From contig NC_081410.1 in assembly GCF_030272615.1 (NCBI RefSeq), positions 124,710,640-124,774,639 of the forward strand: a DNA stretch of 64,000 bases. Reading direction: 5' to 3'. Below the pieces are notes generated by a model. The model saw only the letters and a list, made by a program, of their open reading frames with translations. It was not told the origin of the DNA and ran no database searches. The translations under genes and the position numbers were made by a program. This document shows, one piece after another, positions 1 to 10,362 of this stretch. Each line of letters opens with the position of its first letter. The stretch's first letter is position 1. Origin of the DNA: Cryptomeria japonica. Its lineage: Eukaryota > Streptophyta > Pinopsida > Cupressales > Cupressaceae.

Positions 1-925
1 ATCCTAATTTTAACCATAACCCTAACCCTACCCCCAATTATAATTCTAACCCTAACTCTAACTATAATTATGGTTACACTAATAATAAAGGTCCTAACCC
101 TAACCATAAACTTAACCCTAACACTATATCCTAACCATAACCCTAACCATTATAATAACCCTAACCCTAACCCTAAAAATGATGTAAACCTTAACCCTAA
201 ACATAATACTAACTTTAACCCTAACACTAAACCCTAAACCAGCCCTAACCCTACATTAAATAATCATAAATCAAATCATAATCCTCCCTACCCCTAGTTA
301 TAATTATAACCCTAACCCTAACCCTAAACTTAACCCTAAATCTAAACCCTAACCCTTATTGTAATCCTTAACCACCAATAATAAGCCTAAACCAAACCCT
401 AACCTTGATGCTAATTGTAACCATGATATAAACCCTAACCATTATCATAATCTTAACCCTGAAACATAGCCCTAATGATAACCCTAACCCTAACCCTAAC
501 AATGATGTAAACCTTAGCCTTGACCATAATAGTAACCTTAACCCTAACCCTAACAGTAATCCTAAATCCTAACCTTAATCATAATTCTAAACCTAAACCA
601 AACCCTAACCTTGATGCTAACCCTAACTGTAGCCCTAATAATGATGTAAACCTTAGTCTTGACCATAATAGTAACCTTAACCCTAGCCCAAACAATAATC
701 CTAAATCCTAATCATAACCATAATTCTAAACCTAAAACAAGCCCTAACAATAATTGTAAATCCTAACCCTAACATAATTCTAAAGCTAAACTGCAGCCTA
801 ACCTTGATTCTAACCCTAATCGTAGCCCTATCAATGATGTAAACCTTAGCCTTGACCATAATAGTAACCTTAACCCTAACCCTATCTGTAACCATAATAC
901 TAACCATTAAATAATGTTTTATACT
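1..925. repeat. Degenerate telomere-like array, block 1
   Basis: The stretch is dominated by CCCTAA-type hexamers interrupted by variants such as CATAAT, AATCCT and TGATGTAAACC. A longer internal period is visible: the phrase with 'aatgatgtaaacctta' recurs near 501, 641 and 831. No long run of perfect plant telomere repeat (CCCTAAA) is present, so this is an interstitial or subtelomeric relic and not a functional chromosome end. Open frames here read as Asn-Pro-Asn repeats and are artefacts of the repeat. Confidence 0.9.
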
Positions 926-943
926 ATCATTAAATAAAGTCTA

Positions 944-995
<52 letters not shown>
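944..995. repeat. (TA)n microsatellite
   Basis: An uninterrupted run of alternating T and A, about 50 bp, lies at the edge of the telomere-like block. It is absent at the same place in the second unit near 2280, so it expanded in one copy only. Confidence 0.95.
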
Positions 996-997
<2 letters not shown>

Positions 998-1199
998 CAT
1001 TTTAGTATATGCTTTAATCTTGCAACACATAAATATTTATTAAAATAGTCTAAATGGATATATACAATTTCATATATCTCCACATAATAATATAATAATA
1101 TTGTAATTTACTATAATATAATTCAATTCAAGAAAAAGATACTATATAATTATATATTGCATTTATTTTATGTTTTCCATGTTGCGCTACGTGACTACC

Positions 1200-1376
1200 A
1201 CTAGCATATGTCTTAAATTTTAATTTAATCTATATAAAATACGCCGAGAGATATCCTTCTCGAGGCACCTATTTCAATTTAGGGTATAAAATTGATTAAA
1301 AATAGGCGCCTCAAGAAGGATATCTCTCGCTATATTTTATATAGATTAAATTAAAATTTAAGACATATAGGCTAGT
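1200..1376. repeat. Near-perfect palindrome (hairpin element), copy 1
   Basis: Two arms of about 73 bp (1201-1275 and 1300-1375) are reverse complements with few mismatches, around a loop of about 25 bp. Both ends read ACTAGC / GCTAGT. The arms include the segment AATTTAATCTATATAAAAT and the GATATCCTTCT / AGAAGGATATC pair. It could be a foldback MITE or part of the satellite unit. No target duplication is visible outside the ends, and no coding capacity is seen. Confidence 0.85.
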
Positions 1377-1484
1377 AATATTACAATCAGAGTATATAAA
1401 ATAATTTAATAATATTATTAAAATTCAATAATACTATAATATAATAACAATAATAAGATAATAAAATAATAATATGGACTTATA

Positions 1485-2272
1485 TTTAGCCTTAACCCTA
1501 ACCCTAACCCTAACAATAATCTTTAGCCCTAACCCTAAAACCTAATCCTAACCTTAAACCCTTACAATAATCCTAATCCTAATCCTAAACCCTTACCCAA
1601 ACCCTAACCCTAACCCTAACCATGATCTAAATATTAACGTCAACCTTAATCTTAAGCCCTAGCCCTAAGCCTAAGCCTAACCAAGATAATAACCCTAACC
1701 CTAACCATAGTGTAAACCCTAACCTTAACCTTAATCTTAAGCCCTAATCCTAACCATAACCCTGACTGTGATGTAGGTTCTAACCCTAAGCCTAACCCTA
1801 ACCCTAGCCATGGTGTAAACCCTAACTTTAGCCATGATCCTAACCATAGCCCTAACCCTAACGCTAATCATAATCTTAATACAAACCCTAACTCCAACCA
1901 TAACCCTAAACCCTAATCACAATCCTAACGTTAACCCTAATGCTAATGCTAATGCTAGCCTAACCATAATCTTAAACCCTAATCACAATAACCTTAATTT
2001 TAACCCTAAATTTGACCCTAATAATTAACCTTAACTCTAACCATAAATTTAGTTCCCCAATATTAAACCGTAACCATAACCCTAACGCTAACCATAATCC
2101 TAAACCAAAACCAAACCCAAACCCTAACATTGATGCTAACCTAACCATGATATAAACCCTAACCATTATCATAACCCTAACCCAAACCATGATGTGAACA
2201 TTATCCCCAACCATAACACTAACCTTAACCCTAATGCTAACCATAACCATAATACTTGCCATTAAATAAATT
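1485..2272. repeat. Degenerate telomere-like array, block 2
   Basis: Again CCCTAA-derived, with many CCTAAC and CATAAC variants and phrases such as 'catgatataaaccctaaccatt'. The block is followed by the same AT-rich spacer words as block 1: 'ttgcaacacata', 'aaaatagtctaaat', 'tattttatgttttccat'. Blocks 1 and 2 with their spacers are therefore two copies of one higher-order unit. Confidence 0.88.
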
Positions 2273-2444
2273 TTAATATATCTTAGATTTAAGTATTTTC
2301 TTTGATCTTGCAACACATATATATTATTGAAAATAGTCTAAATAGATATATAAAATTTCATATTTCTTTACATGATAATATAATATACTATATAATTATA
2401 TATTGATTTATTTTATGTTTTCCATATTGCAGGATGCCACTGCC

Positions 2445-2622
2445 ACTAGCATATATACCTTAAATTTTAATTTAATCTATATAAAGTACGCCAAAGATAT
2501 CCTTCTCGAGGCACCTATTTGACTTTAGGGTGTAAAATTGATTAAAAATAGGCGCATCTAGAAGGATATCTCTCGCCGTACTTTATATAGATTAATTTAA
2601 AATTTAAGGTATATATGCTAGT
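2445..2622. repeat. Near-perfect palindrome (hairpin element), copy 2
   Basis: Same layout and size as the palindrome at 1200-1376, ending ACTAGC / GCTAGT. It differs from copy 1 at sites that changed on both arms: both arms here read ATATATACC where copy 1 has ATATGTC on both, and both read AAAGTAC where copy 1 has AAAATA. The LTR element that follows starts five bases after the GCTAG end. Confidence 0.85.
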
Positions 2623-2626
2623 ATAT

Positions 2627-3877
2627 TGTAAAGCGGAAAATCGCGAGCGAACCCTAAGTTGTTCCCCCCACCACTCCAAGGAGAGAGAAAGGGGGTCACT
2701 AGGGTTGACGGTTTTCACTTAGGGAAGACTTTACATTCAAAAGAGGGGCTGAAACCCACAAGATCCAATCCCACACAATGCAAGATTGGATTCTAAATGA
2801 GTTGCAAGGGTTGTGACAGCAAGGCTACCCTCTTTTGTAAAGAATGTAGATAGAAGGATTAAGCTAGGGACACATGAAAAGTGAGAAAGATTCACTTGTA
2901 AATAGAGATAGGAATATAGGATGAAGCTGCAGACCTAGAATTAGCAGTAAAATGTCAAGACAACGCTATCCTGCAAATTTGAGTGAAAGTTGACGGGACG
3001 ATGGCGCCCGGCGTGCACATGGTCCTCCGAAAAATCCGCGAAACGAAGGGGGATCTGTTCATCTCTGCACAAGGATTCCAGATCTTCAATTACAACCGCA
3101 TACCTGCAACCTACACACAGAAAAGAGAAGACGATTGGGGGGTTAGGGATTAGGGGTTTGCCCTTAGGTCAAACCCTGGTTTTGGAATTAACCAAGAAAT
3201 GAGAATGTTGTAAATGTAAATGATTCTAATGTAATAAAGTACCAATACCTTGTTGTAAGAATGTTTGTATTCTTACATGCAAAGGTGTAAATGTTGTTGT
3301 ATGTTGTATGTTGTATGTGATCTCCTCTTCAATGGTTGAATCCTTGTCTTGAATGCAACACTTGGCCTTGAATGGAGACTTAGAATGATCAATTGCTTGA
3401 AGGAATGCTTGAATGCTTGAATGCTTGAATGTTTGAATATCGTTTCCGCCTTTTTTCCATCTCACAAAATGGGAGAGGAAATGTAGTTTATATACTTGTC
3501 AATTAGGGTTAAAAGACTAATTTTTCCGACCTTAGGCCGACCTGGAAACATTATTTTCCAATTTGCAAACTTAAAGACCCGAGACCCAAAAGAGACCGGG
3601 CCCAAAAATAGGGTCAGGGACCAGGGCGCTGGGCGCCATGGTCCTGGGGGACCAGGGCACTGGGCGCCCTAGTCCTGAAAGACCAGGGCACTGGGCGCCA
3701 TGGTCCCACCTCCAGGGACAGCAGGGTGCAAGGAGGATCAGGCCAGGGTGCTGAAAAATGCAGTTTTTGATGTCATGAACAAGTTTCGGGGTCTCCATTC
3801 AGGTTCAGTGTTGTGTCGCCATCGTGAAGACCCAAATGCAGTCGAAATTGCAAGTGTCACAATTTTAGGACGCTACA
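2627..3877 (-). repeat. 3' LTR of element A
   Basis: 1,251 bp with TG...CA termini. It holds a segment (about 2962-3060) missing from the partner LTR, and three tandem versions of a GC-rich motif of the type CCAGGGC(G/A)CTGGGCGCC (about 3616-3705) where the partner has little more than one. A GCTTGAATGCTTGAAT minirepeat lies at 3395-3440. Confidence 0.95.
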
Positions 3878-3892
3878 TTTAGCCCCCACTTT
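3878..3892 (-). other. Polypurine tract of element A
   Basis: Read on the minus strand the bases next to the LTR are AAAGTGGGGGCTAAA, ending exactly at the LTR start TGTAGC. This is a classical plus-strand priming site and fixes the orientation of the element. Confidence 0.85.
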
Positions 3893-4621
3893 AGCGGGAG
3901 TATAAGCATACACTCATACTTTCGGTAAAGTACAAGGAAACAACATTGAAAGACTTTCACCACGTCAAGGAGGCAAGACACACCAAGCCCCCAGTGGACT
4001 AAGGATCTTACGACTTTGATTGACAAAGTAAAAGGGAAGATCACGAGGGAGAACCATGACTATCAGTAGTAAGGTTCCCTCACTATGAGTCATGCAAGAG
4101 AAATACCAAAAATTTTCAAGGCAAAGCTAAGTTCGCCAAGAAATTTTCAAGTATCCTGAAGGGATAGATGGGATGTATGCCCCCCTACGTTAAAGTGATC
4201 GTACACGCCTCAACGGGGGTGATTGCTTTAAGGTAGTGATACACATAAGAAATGAGAAGGGAAAGGAGCATGTTATCACAAAGATTTAGCCCCCAAGTGT
4301 GAGATAAACCCAAGGATAATAGACACAAAACACGAATCATGAGGTGACTTCGCTTTCCTTAGGGTCAGTATGTTGTATGATAAGTCATGTATATCATATG
4401 TATGTATGCATAATTGTTCTTCATTCCCCAATCAAGGAAGGTCACCTAGAAGAAGGGAACACATGTGTCTTTTGAGTCAACATGAGAGAGACCAAAAGAG
4501 ATCTCAATGCTTTGCATCGTCCTCAAGTAGACAACACTAAGGACAACAAATAGAAGAATGAGAATAACACATAGAAGAAGTAACAAAAGAGAGGAGGAGA
4601 GAGTCTACTATGCTAATGAAA
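3893..4621. other. 3' untranslated interior of element A
   Basis: About 730 bp between the polypurine tract and the end of the proline-rich ORF. It has only short accidental frames and stretches such as 'cccccctacgttaaag'. No recognised domain. Confidence 0.6.
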
Positions 4622-5674
4622 CTAGTCTAGCACGTCATCTACCCCCCGATCTTGCTGATCAATATTTCGGGAAGGCAGGGAACACGCTAGAGGAGGAACA
4701 TCCAACACAGCAGATGGAGCTATCACAAGATCCAAACAAGGGCTATGTTCATGTTCCAAGCCACGTTGTTCTTGTCTAGGAGCTAGGATAAGTGCTTTAG
4801 AAAATTCCTTAGATAAATGGTTATCAACATCAACATATTCATATTCACTATTAGAATGAAGAGAAGTAGCATTTTCATCATGAATAACATTTTCATCTAT
4901 ATCATCATCAAGATTTATAAAAATGGGATCTTTAACTCGCACAGGATCAAGACCATCATGCATCTTATGTTTAGGAGATTTTGGAGAAAATGGAATAATG
5001 CTTGTTGAAGGTGTTTTTGGGGATTGCAAAGTTTGAGAAGCAGCCACCTGAGCTCTAAGACGACGCTTTCGTCGGTGTTCACGCACAGAATGATTTTGTC
5101 TAGTCTTAGTAGGAAGTGGAGAAGATTGAGGAGGAGGAATCTTCTCATCCTTATCACTTGGGTGTTTAGGTTGTGGTCTCTTAGGCTGGGTAATAGGAGA
5201 AGAGAAAGGTCTCTTCTCTCCATAAGAGGAAGGAGGAGGAACTGCTCCATATAAAGGAGGAATATTTGGTTTAGGAAGGAGACCAAGTCCATCATGACGA
5301 GGAGGTATAGGTCTACTTTTAGAAAGTTTGTTAGACATAGACATAGTCACATCCATAGGAATGGGTTGGGAATCTCCTTGAGGAAAGACATTAGTTTTAT
5401 CTTTCAAAGGAAGAACTTCCTTCTCAAGAATGACAGGAATATCAAGTTTAGGTGTTCTAGGTTCACTTAGAGATAGGATCATATCTGTTTTCCACTTTTG
5501 ATAAGATTTGAAAAGATGATCACTTCGCGGAGGAAGAGATTGGAATTGTTTAGGCCAAAAATAATCAATAGGAATGCTAGAAGTTCTTTCATCTGGTTTA
5601 AAGAGACTATAATTGACAGTAACAACTTCACCATTATTGGGAAATTTCAAAACATTTATGAATAGGAGAAGCAA
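4622..5674 (-). CDS. Proline-rich second ORF of element A, downstream of the protease
   Basis: 350 codons are open, overlapping the gag-protease ORF by about 40 bp in the +1 frame. The first residues (LKFPNNGEVVTV) look like the natural continuation of the protease domain, because the upstream frame ends after 'SPIHKC'. The product is therefore probably made as a frameshift fusion, or the element carries a one-base indel at this point. The rest is low-complexity: a basic, proline-rich middle (PPSSYGEKRPFSS, then an arginine-rich patch REHRRKRRLR) and an acidic C-terminus. Where other Ty3 elements have reverse transcriptase, this has none. Its role is unknown; the basic patch might bind RNA. 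It has a real stop at 4622 and good codon continuity, so it was recently maintained. Confidence 0.7.
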   Translation of the reverse strand: MLLLFINVLKFPNNGEVVTVNYSLFKPDERTSSIPIDYFWPKQFQSLPPRSDHLFKSYQKWKTDMILSLSEPRTPKLDIPVILEKEVLPLKDKTNVFPQGDSQPIPMDVTMSMSNKLSKSRPIPPRHDGLGLLPKPNIPPLYGAVPPPSSYGEKRPFSSPITQPKRPQPKHPSDKDEKIPPPQSSPLPTKTRQNHSVREHRRKRRLRAQVAASQTLQSPKTPSTSIIPFSPKSPKHKMHDGLDPVRVKDPIFINLDDDIDENVIHDENATSLHSNSEYEYVDVDNHLSKEFSKALILAPRQEQRGLEHEHSPCLDLVIAPSAVLDVPPLACSLPSRNIDQQDRGVDDVLD

Positions 5675-7964
5675 TAGCTTTCATGGAAGATAGCCAAGGA
5701 TAGCCTAGCTTCACACAAAATTGTTTGGATGAAGGAATAATAGCAAAGTTCACATCAAGGGATTTGTTATGAACTTCAATAGGTAATGTAATAGAACCAA
5801 TTGCAAGAGAAGAAAATGCATCAAATAATTTCACAATCACATCTGTTTTGTCATAGATCACTTGATTCAGTTGCAAAGTAAAATGGAATTCTTCAGTAAT
5901 GATATTAACCATGCAAGCAGGATCAATAAGCACTCCACGGTAAGGTGTATTCTTGACTTTTGCAACTATGTATAAAGGACCATCAGGTGCCCTAATAGTT
6001 TCACTAGAATCAAATGTGATGGAAGGTTCTTTAGGGTTTTCTTGCTGCTCTACAAAGTTAATCACATTCAGAGTTATAGACACAAGACCATCAGATGAGA
6101 AAGAGGAATCATTAATCTCAATCACATTAGAGGTATGAGAAGGTAATGGATCAGTAAAAATCTTAAGATTTTGGTTAGGAGGAGCTACAGATGTGTTGCC
6201 TTTATCATTCACTCCTGAAACAGAGATAGTATTATTATCAATCAAATCTTGAATTTTACCCTTTAAAGCAAAACATTTTTCAGTATCATGCCCAGGTTGA
6301 CGATGAAATTGACAAAAAGATTTGTTATCAAAATAGGGTGAATTAATCTTTGTAGGATCGATTTGCTTTACAGGAGGGAGAGTAAGCACATTTTGTTCCA
6401 ATAACTTATTCATAATACTATGCAATGATTCATTCAAAGGAGTAAACTTTCTTTCTTTCTTGAAAAACTTAGAAATAGGAGGCACACCTGATGCTGCATT
6501 CACATTGTTGTTGATGATGTTTTCATTGAATTTAACGGACTCTCTATTCGGTTTAAACTTCCCAAATGGTTGTTGACTACTATCACCCTTATCACTCGGA
6601 GCCATAGGATTTGCTTGTTCCATTTGACTCACAGTCAGTTGATAATTGTGAAGAGTTGCACACAACTGTTGGAAAGAAGTAAACTCAGAAAACAGAAGTT
6701 TTTCTCTAATATCTTTTTGTAAATTAGAAATAAAGATTCTTTGAATATCATTGTCAGGCACTAGAAAAGACATTTGAGCATACAAATGCTTATATCTTCC
6801 AATGAAATCAGTCACTTTTTCTTTAACACCTTGTTTACAATGCATTAAATCAATCAAAGTAACTTTAGGACTTATATTGTTTTGAAATTGTTGAATAAAA
6901 GCATTTGCAAGTTGTTCGAAAGAAGTAATAGAATAAGAAGGCAATGAGAAATACCATTGTAGGGCTTTATCTCTTAATATCCTAGTAAACAGTTTTGCAA
7001 GCAACCTTTGGTCATAAGCAAAATCGGTACATATTGTTTGAAAAGTCTTAACATGTGTTAGAGGATCACCTTTACCATTATAAAGTTCCAAATGCGGGAC
7101 TTCAACATGTTTAGGAGGGATAGCTCGAACAATGTCAAGAGAAAGTGGGCTCGCAACATCAAATGTGGGCACACTAAACTTAGATTGATTCATAGAGGCA
7201 ATTTGTTGCTGTAAAGAAGAGACAGTTTGTGCAAGATTATTAATGGTCGCTTCAGTCGAAGAATTCATATTAGACGTGTTAGATTGAGATGGAGGTATTA
7301 TGTTATTGAAAGAAGGTATTGATTGAGAGTAAGGTGGCGAGAGGCTATGATAGTTAGTCATAGGAGATGAGTGGAAAGGAGGAACACTACAAGGAGGAAT
7401 GGAATGGTTAAACGAATTGCCCTCTTGCGTCATGTTCATTTGTGGAGATGTAATAGGGACACTCATTGAAGGAATGAATGAAGAAGTTTGATTGAATGAA
7501 GGAAGAGGGTTTATTGAAGAGGAAGGATTGCCCCCATGACTAGTGATCATAGGGGGAATGTCTTGTATAGAAGTAGTCATTATGTTTGATGTAAAGGTAG
7601 GTATGTTAGCAATAGAAGTTGTCAAAGGAATAGAATGATTGACTTGAGGGGGAGGTTGTGTATAACCTAAAGTTTCAGCACAACTCTTCATAGGCATCAC
7701 ATTCGAATCCACAATGTGTGCAATACCACGCAAAATATCAATTCCATTCTTATCACTTTGAACCATAGATTTTAGACCCTCAATTAATGAAAGAGCTTGA
7801 CTATCGGGATACTCTTGAGACATCCATTGCTGAAAATCATCAAATTGGTTATCCAATTTCGAAAGTTGTTCTACAGAAACCTTATGGAGAGCTTCTTCAT
7901 CATTAGAAGGATTAGAGGAATTACCCGTGTCCTCGTTAAAAAGGCTATTCAAATTAGGTTCCAT
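5634..7964 (-). CDS. gag: Gag with C-terminal protease-like domain, element A
   Basis: A 776-codon uninterrupted frame starts at ATG 7964. Residues 1-280 are Ser/Pro/Asn-rich with a helical start. About 285-440 is a Retrotrans_gag domain: the 'HLELYNGKGDPLTHVKTF' and 'LQWYFSLP' blocks are typical. About residue 550 there is a zinc-knuckle variant of the form C-x2-H-x4-H-x4-C (CQFHRQPGHDTEKC), characteristic of Tat/Athila-type plant Gag. Near residue 680 a retropepsin-like segment follows, but the usual D-(S/T)-G is DPA (GVLIDPACMVNII), so proteolytic activity is doubtful. Gag forms the cytoplasmic particle that packages the RNA. The intact length and young LTRs suggest recent function, with enzymes supplied in trans by an autonomous relative. 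Confidence 0.9.
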   Translation of the reverse strand: MEPNLNSLFNEDTGNSSNPSNDEEALHKVSVEQLSKLDNQFDDFQQWMSQEYPDSQALSLIEGLKSMVQSDKNGIDILRGIAHIVDSNVMPMKSCAETLGYTQPPPQVNHSIPLTTSIANIPTFTSNIMTTSIQDIPPMITSHGGNPSSSINPLPSFNQTSSFIPSMSVPITSPQMNMTQEGNSFNHSIPPCSVPPFHSSPMTNYHSLSPPYSQSIPSFNNIIPPSQSNTSNMNSSTEATINNLAQTVSSLQQQIASMNQSKFSVPTFDVASPLSLDIVRAIPPKHVEVPHLELYNGKGDPLTHVKTFQTICTDFAYDQRLLAKLFTRILRDKALQWYFSLPSYSITSFEQLANAFIQQFQNNISPKVTLIDLMHCKQGVKEKVTDFIGRYKHLYAQMSFLVPDNDIQRIFISNLQKDIREKLLFSEFTSFQQLCATLHNYQLTVSQMEQANPMAPSDKGDSSQQPFGKFKPNRESVKFNENIINNNVNAASGVPPISKFFKKERKFTPLNESLHSIMNKLLEQNVLTLPPVKQIDPTKINSPYFDNKSFCQFHRQPGHDTEKCFALKGKIQDLIDNNTISVSGVNDKGNTSVAPPNQNLKIFTDPLPSHTSNVIEINDSSFSSDGLVSITLNVINFVEQQENPKEPSITFDSSETIRAPDGPLYIVAKVKNTPYRGVLIDPACMVNIITEEFHFTLQLNQVIYDKTDVIVKLFDAFSSLAIGSITLPIEVHNKSLDVNFAIIPSSKQFCVKLGYPWLSSMKAIASPIHKCFEISQ

Positions 7965-9234
7965 CTCCTCAGTAATTAAACCTTGGAAAGACTTAATTCT
8001 AAGGCTTCATCTAACGGGAATAGTGTAAGTAGGGCTTATTGTTGTAAAACTCATGCACTAGAGAGAGAGAGAAGATTTTAAATTTAGAGGTAGCAAATTT
8101 CAATAAAATCAGCCAATCTCCTAGATTTAGGCTGTTAAATGCAATCACGACAATCTCCCAAAATTTCGAAAAAAATGTCAGGGACCGTGGTGCTCGGAGT
8201 GCACACGGTCCTGGCAACTTTTTTCAAAATTTTCAGGGATGAAAGTTATGATGATTTTAAAGCTAATATGAAAAAATTGAGTGATTTTACGATTTGTAGA
8301 TAGGCCAAATTAAAGTTGCAATCTCAAAATTGAACCCTACCAAGATTGTCGAAAAATGCAAAATTCGAATTTTGAAAAAGAGAGGGAAACTGAAATTTTG
8401 AATTTTATGATTTTAGAGGGAATACCAAAAGCAATGCAATTTTTGAATTTTAAAAGTTGACTCAATTTCACACAAAATTCAATTTTGAAAGCGGAAACCA
8501 AAGTTGATGTAATTAAACACTTAATTTCAAAAGTCACAAATTGCAAGAATTTGAATAAAGCACTGAAATTTCGAATGAATGCTAACACACTTTTCAGATT
8601 TAGGACAGTAAGAACACAATTTTGACACAAAATTTCAATTTCAACAATTTTTGAATGATTAGAAGCCTTAATCCAAGCAATCACTAGACCAAATTTGACT
8701 TTAATTTTGAAAGTGTTAGAATTGATAAAATCAGCCAAGATTCTAGATTTTAGCAGAAAAATACAGTAAGATCTAGCTCCCAAAATTTTAGAAAAAATGT
8801 CGGGGATGATGGCGCTCGGGGTGCACACAGTCCTCGCAACTTTTTTTCCAAATTTTCAGGGATGAAAGATATTATGATTTTATTGTGGAATCCAAAGTTA
8901 CAGCTGATTTGGAGATGTTTTGATCAGTGAAATTGTCGGTCAAAGGTTGAATCAAGAGGGTTTTAAAAATTAGGGTTTTGACACTTAACCACTTAATTTT
9001 TAGAATTAAAGCACAAATATGAATTGATAATTTGCAATAGAAGGGTAGATCTGAAACAAGCATTAACAATTAGACATTTCACAAGCTTAATTACTAAAAA
9101 GAAAATTTAGGGTTTTTATGCAATTAACCTCTAAACTTTGCAAAATATCAAACATGGAAATGTAATCAAGGCATCCAATTTTCAGATCTAACCATGAATA
9201 ATCAGAAAGGATGTTCACATTGGGTTCATCAAAA
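7965..9234 (-). other. 5' leader of element A with repeated palindromic motif
   Basis: This untranslated leader separates the 5' LTR from the gag start. It contains a direct duplication: about 8150-8280 resembles about 8770-8890, both with a GGAC...GTGCAC...GTCC hairpin motif followed by 'caacttttttt..aaattttcagggatgaaag'. I could not identify a convincing tRNA primer-binding site next to the LTR; the minus-strand sequence there starts TTTTGATGAACCC. Small open frames here are unlikely to be genes. Confidence 0.6.
8182..8211 (-). other. Perfect-stem hairpin with GTGCAC, leader of element A
   Basis: The 8-bp arms GGACCGTG and CACGGTCC enclose a 14-base loop region carrying GTGCAC overlap. Related, less perfect versions lie at about 8802-8835 and in the LTR at about 2995-3026. 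Placement in the leader of the RNA suggests an RNA structure such as a dimerisation or packaging signal; this is inference. Confidence 0.5.
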
Positions 9235-10355
9235 TGTAAAGCGGAAAATCATGAGCGAACCCTAAGTTGTTCCCCCCACCACTCCAAGGAGAGAGAAAGG
9301 GGGTCACTAGGGTTGACGATTTTCACTTAGGGAAGACTTTACATTCAAAAGAGGGGTTGAAACCCACAAGATCCAATCCCACACAATGCAAGATTGGATT
9401 CTAAATGAGTTTCAAGGGTTGTGACAGCAAGGCTACCCTCTTTTGTAAAGAATGTAGATAGAAGGATTAAGCTAGGGACGCATGAAAAGTGAGAAAGATT
9501 CACTTGTAAATAGAGATAGGAATATAGGATGAAGCTGCGGACCTAGAATTAGCAGTAAAATGTCGAGACCTATTCATCTCTGCACAAGGATTCCAGATTT
9601 TCAATTACAGCCGCGTACCTGCAACCTACACATAGAAAAGAGAAGACGATTGGGGGGTTAGGGATTAGGGATTAGGGGTTTGCCCTTAGGTCAAACCCCA
9701 GTTTTGGAATTAAACAAGAAATGAGAATGTTGTAAACGTAAATGATTGTAATGTAATAAAGTACCAATACCTTGTTGTAAGAATGTTTGTATTCTTACAT
9801 GCGAAGGTGTAAATGTTGTTGTATGTTGTATGTTGTATGTGATCTCCTCTTCAATGGTTGAATCCTTGTCTTGAATGCAACACTTGGCCTTGAATGGAGA
9901 CTTAGAATGATCAATTGCTTGAAGGAATGCTTGAATTCTTGAATGCTTGAATGCTTGAATGTTTGAATATCGTTTCCACCTTTTTTCCATCTCTCAAAAT
10001 GGGAGAGGAAATGTAGTTTATATACTTGTCAATTAGGGTTAAAAGACTGATTTTTCCGACCATAGGCCGACCTGGAAACATTATTTTCCAATTTGCAAAC
10101 TTAAAGACCCGAGACCCAAAAGAGACCGGGACCAAAATTAGGGCCAGGGACCAGGGCGCTGGGCGCCATGGAGCGCCATGGTCCCACTTCCAGGGATAGT
10201 AGGGTGCAAGGAGGATCAGGCCAGGGTGCTGAAAAATGCAGTTTTTGATGTCATGAACAAGTTTCGGGGTCTCCATTCAGGTTCAGTGTTGCGTTGCCAT
10301 CGTGAAGACCCAAATGCAGTCGAAATTGCAAGTGTCGCAATTTTAGGATGCTACA
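9235..10355 (-). repeat. 5' LTR of element A
   Basis: 1,121 bp, TG...CA, nearly identical to 2627-3877 except for a ~95-bp deletion (near 9560) and loss of two GC-rich minirepeat units (near 10150-10185). Read on the minus strand it supplies the promoter. I did not find an unambiguous TATA box at a distinct position. Confidence 0.95.
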
Positions 10356-10362
10356 TATATAA

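Larger units (their letters stand above)
2627..10355 (-). mobile_element. Complete non-autonomous LTR retrotransposon (gag-protease only), element A
   Basis: Two long direct repeats, 2627-3877 and 9235-10355, begin TGTAAAGCGG and end GCTACA on the plus strand. The element is flanked by the 5-bp duplication TATAT (2622-2626 and 10356-10360). Coding frames and the polypurine tract place it on the minus strand, so the right LTR is the 5' one. The ~5.4-kb interior encodes a Gag with a protease-like tail and a proline-rich protein; I see no reverse transcriptase, RNase H or integrase motifs in any frame. This is the architecture called TR-GAG, which must borrow enzymes from a relative. The LTRs differ by only a few scattered substitutions plus indels, so it is the youngest large element here. 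Confidence 0.93.

Noticed and set aside
1-925. Functional telomere or chromosome end
   Set aside because: The hexamers are heavily mutated, there is no run of perfect TTTAGGG/CCCTAAA, and a second block lies inside.
520-2316. Open frames of 60-114 codons in the telomere-like arrays
   Set aside because: They read as Asn-Pro-Asn or Val/Met/Ile-Arg-Val repeats produced by the hexamer and have no protein-like composition.
4558-5254. Plus-strand frames opposite element A (4558, 4817, 5024)
   Set aside because: They are antisense shadows of the minus-strand proline-rich ORF and gag.
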